From: Agromyces sp. 3263
Lineage (GTDB): Bacteria > Actinomycetota > Actinomycetes > Actinomycetales > Microbacteriaceae
NCBI RefSeq assembly: GCF_031456545.1
Contig: NZ_JAVDUV010000001.1
Coordinates: forward strand, 1,426,001 to 1,490,000
Length of the DNA: 64,000 nt
Reading direction: 5' to 3'
Made by a program: the position numbers and the translations under genes. Position 1 is the stretch's first letter. The number at the start of each line of letters is the position of its first letter. Of the stretch, positions 58,709 through 64,000 are shown one piece after another. A model generated the notes under the pieces. That model was not told the origin of the DNA. It did not search any database and saw nothing but the letters and a program-made list of their open reading frames with translations.

Positions 58709-61489
58709 ATGTCCAAATCCAGAATCCGCCTGGGCGCGCTCGTGCTCAGCGGGCTCCTGGCGGTGACCTCGCTCAGCCTGAGCGCCGGAGCCGCCTCCGC
58801 CCACGATGGCGAGGACCACGGCGACGAGGTCGCCGCCACCACCTGGGCCAACTACGAGAAGGTCACGCTGACGAAGGACGTCGGCGAGCCGATCGACATG
58901 GCCGTGCTGCCCGACTCCCGCGTGCTCCACACCACCCGCGGCGGCCAGGTGCGCCTCACCGACCCCGCCCAGGGCACGACGACGGTGGTCAACACGATCG
59001 ACGTCTACGCCAACTCGGAGGACGGCCTGCAGACGATCACCCTCGATCCCGACTTCGAGGAGAACGGCTGGGTCTACCTGTACTACGCCCCCCGGACCAT
59101 GACGGCGCCCTACCCGGCGACCACGCCGACCGGTTCAGCGCCCAACAGCCTGCCGGCCGGCGCCGACGCGAGCTACTGGGACCAGTGGAAGGGCTACAAC
59201 CAGCTCAGCCGGTTCAAGTGGAACTTCGAGACGAGCTCGCTCGACCTGTCGACCGAGCAGGCCATCATCAAGGTCGAGGTGCAGCGCGGCCAGTGCTGTC
59301 ACGTGGCCGGTGACGTCGCGTTCGACAAGGACGGCAACGTGCTCCTCGCCACGGGCGACAACACCCCGGCGAGCGCACCCGGCGCGAGCGGCTACGCCCC
59401 GATGAACGACCGCGCCGGGTTCAACCCCGGCTTCGACTCCCGTCGCGGCGCCGGAAACTCGAACGACCTGCGCGGCAAGATCCTGCGCATCGACGTGCAC
59501 GACGACGGCTCGTACACCATCCCGGCGGGCAACCTGTTCGCACCGGGAACGACCGGCGCACGTCCCGAGATCTTCGTGATGGGCGTTCGCAACCCGTTCC
59601 GGATCGACTACGACCCGGTGACGTCGGCGCTGACGTGGGGCGACTACGGCCCCGACGCGGGAACCGCCAACGATCAGCGCGGCCCGATGGGCTATGTCGA
59701 GTGGCAGTCCACGACGGTGCCGCTGAACGGCGGCTGGCCGTACTGCCACGGTCCGAACGCGAACTACAGCAACTGGGACTACGAGACCCTCACGGTGCGC
59801 GGCTGGTACGACTGCGCCGGCACGCTCGTGAACCCCTCGCCCTACAACACGGGCCTCCAGCAGCTGCCGTCGGCCACCGCACCGCAGATCTGGTACGGCG
59901 ACCAGCCGACCCACCAGCCATGGACCGAGTTCGGCAGCGGCGGCCAGGCGCCGATGGGCGGCCCGACCTACCGCTACGACGAGGAGAACACCTCGGCGAC
60001 CAAGTTCCCCTCCTACTGGAGCGGCAAGCCGATCATGGCCGAGTTCTCGCGCGACCGGATCTTCGTGTTCGACCAGGAGGACCCCGACGGCGAGGTGACG
60101 AAGATCCAGGAGTTCCTGCCGAACTCCGCCCTCACCGCGGCGGGCATGCCCGTGTGGGACAACGTGATGGACCTCGAGTTCGGCCCCGACGGCTCGCTCT
60201 ACGTCCTCGACTACGGCGACGGCTTCTTCCGGCCGAACCCGGACGCCGGCCTCTACCGCGTCGACTACACCGTGGGCACGAAGGGTCCCCGCGCCGACCT
60301 CACCGCGTCGGTCACGTCGGGCCACGGCCCGCTCGAGGTCGACTTCTCGGCGGCGGGCAGCACCCACCCCGACGACCTCGCACTCAGCTTCGCGTGGGAC
60401 CTCGAGGGCACGGGCACGTTCACCGAGGGACCCGCCGAGATCAGCCACACCTACACGCAAGACGGTCAGTACACGGCTCGCGTGCGGGTGACCGACAGCG
60501 GCGGACGCGTGAACCTGACCTCGGTCGTGATCACCGTCGGCAACACGGCTCCGATCGTGGAGATCGTCACCCCTGAGAACGGCTCGTTCACCGACTGGGG
60601 CGACCAGGTCGCCTTCGAGGTGAAGGTCACCGACCCCGAGGAGACGATCGACTGCAGCCGGGTGCTGTGGAGCTACGGCCTCGGCCACGACAACACCCAC
60701 GCCCACCCGCTCTTCACGGGCACCGGATGCACCGCCACCATCGAGACGCAGTCCGAGGCGGGGCACGGCGAGACCGAGAACATCTACGGTGTGATCGGCG
60801 CGTCGTACACCGACGCCGGCACTGCGACCGCCCCGGCCCTGCTGGGCGACGCGGTGACGCTGCTCAACCCGCGCGAACTGCAGGCGGAGCACGCCGACGC
60901 CACGAGCGGCGGCACGCAGATCGTCGACGACACGACGGCGCACGGCGTGCGCAAGGTCATCTCGTTCGACGCGGGCGACTGGCTGGCATACGACCCGGTG
61001 AACCTCATCGGCATCACCGGCGTCGAGGCTCGCGCCATCGGCACGGGCACGCTGTCGCTGCACTGGGGTGCGCCCGACGCCGAGCCGTTCCTGACCATCG
61101 ACGTCGCGAACACGAGCGGCGGCTGGCAGGAGGTCTCCTCGCCGCTCGTGAGCGTGCCCGAGGGCACGGATCGGGTCTACGTGACCAGCACCGGTGGAGT
61201 GGAGCTCGACCAGCTGGCGTTCACGACGTCGACGGACGACATCCGTGACCTGCTCGCGGCACTCAAGGCCGACCAGCGCATCACGCAGGGCGTGAAGGCG
61301 TCCTTCGGCGACACGCTGGCGGAGGCCGACGCGGCGCTGGCCGCCGGGGACACGACGACGGCGATCAGCAAGCTGCAGTTCATCGTCGACAAGGCTCCGA
61401 CGCGAATCCGCACCGACGCCGACGCGGCGGCCCTCGTGATCCGTGGGGCCGAGGCGGTGATCGCCGACATCCAGCAGCGACTCCCGTAG
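58709..61489 (+). CDS. Secreted PQQ-dependent sugar dehydrogenase-like protein with PKD and CBM domains
   Basis: A 926-residue extracellular protein. A Sec signal peptide (residues 1-33) precedes a glucose/sorbosone dehydrogenase beta-propeller (~45-525: DGLQTITLDPDFEENGWVYLYYAP, LRGKILRIDV, GVRNPFRIDYDP, WDNVMDLEFGPDGSLYVLDYGDG), a PKD domain (~529-612), a region of unknown fold, a CBM6-like module (~724-840, ELQAEHADA and FDAGDWLAYDPVN), and a C-terminal helical repeat. It would oxidise sugars outside the cell if PQQ is present. ATG at 58709 with AAGGAG. It ends at a strong hairpin. Confidence 0.85.
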   Translation: MSKSRIRLGALVLSGLLAVTSLSLSAGAASAHDGEDHGDEVAATTWANYEKVTLTKDVGEPIDMAVLPDSRVLHTTRGGQVRLTDPAQGTTTVVNTIDVYANSEDGLQTITLDPDFEENGWVYLYYAPRTMTAPYPATTPTGSAPNSLPAGADASYWDQWKGYNQLSRFKWNFETSSLDLSTEQAIIKVEVQRGQCCHVAGDVAFDKDGNVLLATGDNTPASAPGASGYAPMNDRAGFNPGFDSRRGAGNSNDLRGKILRIDVHDDGSYTIPAGNLFAPGTTGARPEIFVMGVRNPFRIDYDPVTSALTWGDYGPDAGTANDQRGPMGYVEWQSTTVPLNGGWPYCHGPNANYSNWDYETLTVRGWYDCAGTLVNPSPYNTGLQQLPSATAPQIWYGDQPTHQPWTEFGSGGQAPMGGPTYRYDEENTSATKFPSYWSGKPIMAEFSRDRIFVFDQEDPDGEVTKIQEFLPNSALTAAGMPVWDNVMDLEFGPDGSLYVLDYGDGFFRPNPDAGLYRVDYTVGTKGPRADLTASVTSGHGPLEVDFSAAGSTHPDDLALSFAWDLEGTGTFTEGPAEISHTYTQDGQYTARVRVTDSGGRVNLTSVVITVGNTAPIVEIVTPENGSFTDWGDQVAFEVKVTDPEETIDCSRVLWSYGLGHDNTHAHPLFTGTGCTATIETQSEAGHGETENIYGVIGASYTDAGTATAPALLGDAVTLLNPRELQAEHADATSGGTQIVDDTTAHGVRKVISFDAGDWLAYDPVNLIGITGVEARAIGTGTLSLHWGAPDAEPFLTIDVANTSGGWQEVSSPLVSVPEGTDRVYVTSTGGVELDQLAFTTSTDDIRDLLAALKADQRITQGVKASFGDTLAEADAALAAGDTTTAISKLQFIVDKAPTRIRTDADAAALVIRGAEAVIADIQQRLP

Positions 61490-61502
61490 GGCGCCACGAT
61501 CC

Positions 61503-61540
61503 GGAAGCCCCGGTTCGCCGACAGGCGGACCGGGGCTTTC
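61503..61540 (+). terminator. Terminator of the dehydrogenase-like gene
   Basis: AAGCCCCGGT (61505-61514) pairs with ACCGGGGCTT (61529-61538), inner CGCC/GGCG, and outer GG/CC. It ends 51 bp after the stop codon. Confidence 0.8.
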
Positions 61541-61711
61541 CGCATGTCTCGACGACCCCGACGCAGGCGAGACCACGCAGGCGAGCCGACGCGGCACGCG
61601 GACCGGACGCAGTCGGACTCCATCATGCCTGAGGGTGCGAGTCGGGAATCGGCTCCAGAGGAGCACGTCGCGGGGCGGCATCCGCCGGGATGCGGCTCGG
61701 CTGAAAACGGC

Positions 61712-61750
61712 GCGTTCCGGGTCGCACCCGTAACGCGCGACCCGGAACGC
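61712..61750. other. Perfect 14-bp inverted repeat
   Basis: GCGTTCCGGGTCGC (61712-61725) and GCGACCCGGAACGC (61737-61750) around an 11-nt loop, midway between two terminators. Function unknown; it could be a second bidirectional terminator or a protein site. Confidence 0.6.
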
Positions 61751-61873
61751 AGCGCCACCCCTCTTCCGGAAAGGTAGACGCCTCAGGCTAACACCGGGCC
61801 CGCGACGGCTCCTGTGCGCGAGGCGCGAATGGCCCGTGGATTGGGGGCGTGGCTCGGGCGCGACCGGCGCACG

Positions 61874-61914
61874 CGACGACGCCCCGACGATGCGAGATCG
61901 TCGGGGCGCCGTCG
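61874..61914 (-). terminator. Terminator of the sugar-permease gene
   Basis: CGCCCCGACGAT (61880-61891) and ATCGTCGGGGCG (61897-61908) with a 5-nt loop, extended by CGACG/CGTCG after one mismatch. It lies 20-60 bp after the permease stop codon on the minus strand. Confidence 0.8.
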
Positions 61915-61933
61915 TGCGGGCGGGTTGGTGCGG

Positions 61934-62977
61934 CTAGCTCGAACGACCCGGGCGTGACGCGAAGCGCTGCTGCAGGAGCACGGCCACGATGATGATGATG
62001 CCCTTCACGACTGCCTGCACCGAGGTGGAGAGGTTGTTCTGCGTGAACACGTTCGTCAGCGTCGCGAAGATCAGCACGCCGAGGACGGTGCCGACGATCG
62101 TGCCGCGGCCGCCCACGAGCAGGGTGCCACCGACGACGACCGCCGCGATGGCGTCGAGCTCGTACAGCTGGCCGTGGGTGGAGGTGCCGGCGGTGGTGCG
62201 CCCGAGGATCATGACCGCGGCGATGCCGGCGCTGAGGCCGACCAGCACGTAGAGCGACACGAGGTGGCGCTTCACGCGGATGCCCGCGAGGCGGGTGGCC
62301 TCGAAGTTGCCGCCGATCGCGACCGTGCGGCGTCCGAACGTGGTGCGGCCCAGGAGGAACCAACCGCCGACGGCGGCGAGCACGAAGATCCAGATGAGCC
62401 ACGGGATGGCGAGGAAGTCCCCGCGGAAGAACTCGAGGAAGCCCGTGACGCTGACGATCTGCGTCTGCTTGTTGGAGAGGAGCTCGGCGAGCCCTCGGGC
62501 GCCCACGAGCATGGCCAGGGTGGCCATGAACGGGACCACCTTGCCATAGGCGATCACGATGCCGTTGACGAGGCCTGCGAGCCCGCCGACCGCGATGGCG
62601 ACGACCACCATGAGCAGCCAGCTCGACTGCGTGGCGCCGGTCTGGATCCAGGTGAGTGAGGCGACGACACTCGCGAGACCCATGACGGAGCCGACCGAGA
62701 GGTCGATGCCGCCGGCTGTGATGACGAAGGTCATGCCGATGCTGATGACGCCGATGATCGAGGCGAAGCGGATGATCGTCAGCAGGTTCTCGAAGTTCAT
62801 GAACGTCTGGCCCGCGGTGATCCATCCGACGACCACGAGCAGGAGCAGCGCGATGATGAGGCCGAGGTTGCGACCGGCCGCGCCGCTCAGCAGGCGGCTC
62901 CCGACACCTCCGGACGGCTTCTGGCTGGGCTCGATGACCGTGGTCGCAGGTGCGGGTGCAGGGGATTGCTCGCTCAC
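61934..62977 (-). CDS. Sugar ABC transporter permease (RbsC/XylH family)
   Basis: A 347-residue permease of the CUT2 monosaccharide importer family with 8-10 hydrophobic segments. Signatures: GMTFVITAGGIDLSVGSVMGLA, GLVNGIVIAYGKVVPFMATLAMLVGARGLA, and GRTTFGRRTVAIGGNFEATRLAGI in the cytoplasmic coupling loop. The GTG at 62977 overlaps the stop of the ATPase gene (GTGA). Together with the ATPase it imports a pentose, hexose or polyol; the binding-protein gene is probably beyond the window. Confidence 0.92.
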   Translation of the reverse strand: MSEQSPAPAPATTVIEPSQKPSGGVGSRLLSGAAGRNLGLIIALLLLVVVGWITAGQTFMNFENLLTIIRFASIIGVISIGMTFVITAGGIDLSVGSVMGLASVVASLTWIQTGATQSSWLLMVVVAIAVGGLAGLVNGIVIAYGKVVPFMATLAMLVGARGLAELLSNKQTQIVSVTGFLEFFRGDFLAIPWLIWIFVLAAVGGWFLLGRTTFGRRTVAIGGNFEATRLAGIRVKRHLVSLYVLVGLSAGIAAVMILGRTTAGTSTHGQLYELDAIAAVVVGGTLLVGGRGTIVGTVLGVLIFATLTNVFTQNNLSTSVQAVVKGIIIIVAVLLQQRFASRPGRSS

Positions 62978-64000
62978 GCGGCGGTTCCTTTCATGACGAG
63001 GTCGAGCACGCCGTGCTCGTCGATCTCGGTGGCTGGGGTGATGTGGAGGACGCGGCCGTCGCCGATGACGAGCACGCGGTCGGAGAGTCCGAGGACCTCC
63101 TCGATCTCGCTGGACACCACGACGATCGCAGTGCCGGCGTCGGCGAGGCGACGGATGAGGGCGTAGATCTCGGCGCGGGCGCCGACGTCGACACCACGCG
63201 TCGGCTCGTCGAGCAGGAGCACCGACGTGCCGTGCACGAGCCAGCGCGCGAGCATGATCTTCTGCTGGTTGCCGCCGGAGAGCGTGCCGGTGATGCGGTC
63301 GGGGTCGGCCGGTCGGAGCTCGAGCGCGTCGATCTGCTCGCGGGTGACCGCGCGTTCGCGGCGCTCGTTCAGCACGCCGCCGCGCGCGAAGCGGGCGAAG
63401 GAGGAGAGCGTCACGTTCTGGAAGATGGGCTCCTCGAGGAGGAGGCCCTGGCTCTTGCGTTCCTCCGGCGAGAGCCCGACGCCGGCGCCGACCGCCGAGT
63501 TCACGGATCCCGCACGAAGCCGGGCGCCGCTCACCGACACGGTGCCCGCCGTCGGGCGGCGGGCGCCGTAGATGGTCTCGAGGATCTCCGAGCGGCCGGA
63601 ACCGACGAGACCGGCGAGGCCGACCACCTCGCCGGCACGGACCTGGAACGTGACGTCGGAGAAGGTGCCGCGCAGTCCGAGGCCGGTGACGTCGAGGACC
63701 ACGGGCGCATCGGACGGCAGGTCGCGATGCGGCGGGAAGACGAACTCGACGTGGCGGCCCGTCATGAGTCGGATGAGCTCGGGCGTCGGCGTGTCGGCGA
63801 CCTGGAGGCCGGTGGCCATGCTCGAGCCGTCCTTGATGACGGTGATGCGATCGCCGATCTGCCGGATCTCCTCGAGGCGGTGGGAGATGTAGATGATCGC
63901 GATGCCCTGGGCCGTCAGCTCGTGCACGACCCGGAAGAGGTTCTTGACCTCCTCGGCGTCGAGCACCGCGCTCGGCTCGTCCATGATGATGAGCTTCGCG
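62974..64000 (-). CDS. Sugar ABC transporter ATP-binding protein (RbsA type), partial
   Basis: The 3' part (about 340 residues) of a double-ATPase subunit of a CUT2 importer; the 5' part lies beyond the window. Visible: Walker B of the first domain (LIIMDEPSAVLDAEEV) and its H-loop ISHRLEEI, then the second domain with the degenerate Walker A GLVGSGRSE, signature LSGGNQQKIMLARWL, Walker B LLLDEPTRGVDVG and the TAIVVVSSEIEE switch. This layout is normal for RbsA-type proteins. Coupled to the permease by GTGA overlap. Confidence 0.93.
   Translation of the reverse strand, partial: AKLIIMDEPSAVLDAEEVKNLFRVVHELTAQGIAIIYISHRLEEIRQIGDRITVIKDGSSMATGLQVADTPTPELIRLMTGRHVEFVFPPHRDLPSDAPVVLDVTGLGLRGTFSDVTFQVRAGEVVGLAGLVGSGRSEILETIYGARRPTAGTVSVSGARLRAGSVNSAVGAGVGLSPEERKSQGLLLEEPIFQNVTLSSFARFARGGVLNERRERAVTREQIDALELRPADPDRITGTLSGGNQQKIMLARWLVHGTSVLLLDEPTRGVDVGARAEIYALIRRLADAGTAIVVVSSEIEEVLGLSDRVLVIGDGRVLHITPATEIDEHGVLDLVMKGTAA

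Larger units (their letters stand above)
61490..61933. other. Convergent intergenic region with three hairpins
   Basis: 444 bp between the dehydrogenase-like gene and the sugar-permease gene. It contains the terminators listed separately and a third palindrome at 61712-61750. No supported ORF. Confidence 0.6.

Noticed and set aside
62974..64000. Broken ATPase because the second Walker A lacks Lys (GLVGSGRSE)
   Set aside because: This degenerate motif is normal for the second domain of RbsA-type proteins.

Overview
The window comes from a high-GC actinobacterium, most likely of the family Microbacteriaceae (Agromyces/Microbacterium-like; inferred, not searched). The basis is the strong GC bias in third codon positions, frequent GTG starts, ATGA/GTGA stop-start overlaps, a coproporphyrin-dependent heme pathway, a -10 box that often sits 6-7 nt before the start codon (leaderless mRNA pattern), and a recurring GGATGCC/GGCATCC word. 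I found no tRNA, rRNA, CRISPR array, insertion sequence or phage integrase.

Layout. 1-5850: a LysE-family exporter, then a minus-strand catabolic module (XRE-cupin regulator, agmatinase, TPP-dependent enzyme, sodium:solute symporter). 5900-17600: a PEBP-like protein, tRNA hydroxylase TrhO, an amino-acid permease plus nitrilase operon divergent from a TetR regulator with three operator-like palindromes between them, an LssY-like membrane pair, a class V aminotransferase, a PEP-mutase-family lyase, an ABC exporter and an AlkZ-like winged-helix protein. 17640-21720: a DUF1304 protein, a DegT-family protein lacking the catalytic lysine, a family 2 glycosyltransferase and a short conserved protein, with two gene-poor gaps.

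21851-39271: heme biosynthesis. All nine steps from glutamyl-tRNA to heme b are encoded: hemL-hemB-hemD-hemC-hemH-hemQ, then hemY-hemE on the minus strand and hemA on the plus strand. Two blocks of other genes interrupt it: a methyltransferase, GntR, DUF3618, holin-like and YtxH-like set between hemQ and hemY, and an SGNH hydrolase, membrane protein, SDR, MarR and PH-like set between hemE and hemA.

40264-51216: a carbohydrate locus with a secreted GH101 endo-alpha-N-acetylgalactosaminidase, a cytoplasmic GH35 beta-galactosidase, an ABC sugar importer (binding protein and two permeases) and a LacI regulator. Together they suggest release, uptake and hydrolysis of core-1 O-glycan disaccharide. 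Two direct copies of a 145-bp repeat bracket the locus.

51435-64000: glycyl-tRNA synthetase, an esterase coupled to an MprF-like aminoacyl-phosphatidylglycerol synthase, TatA, a Tat-exported sugar isomerase-like protein, a secreted sugar dehydrogenase with PKD and carbohydrate-binding modules, and on the minus strand a ribose/xylose-type ABC importer whose ATPase gene runs off the window.
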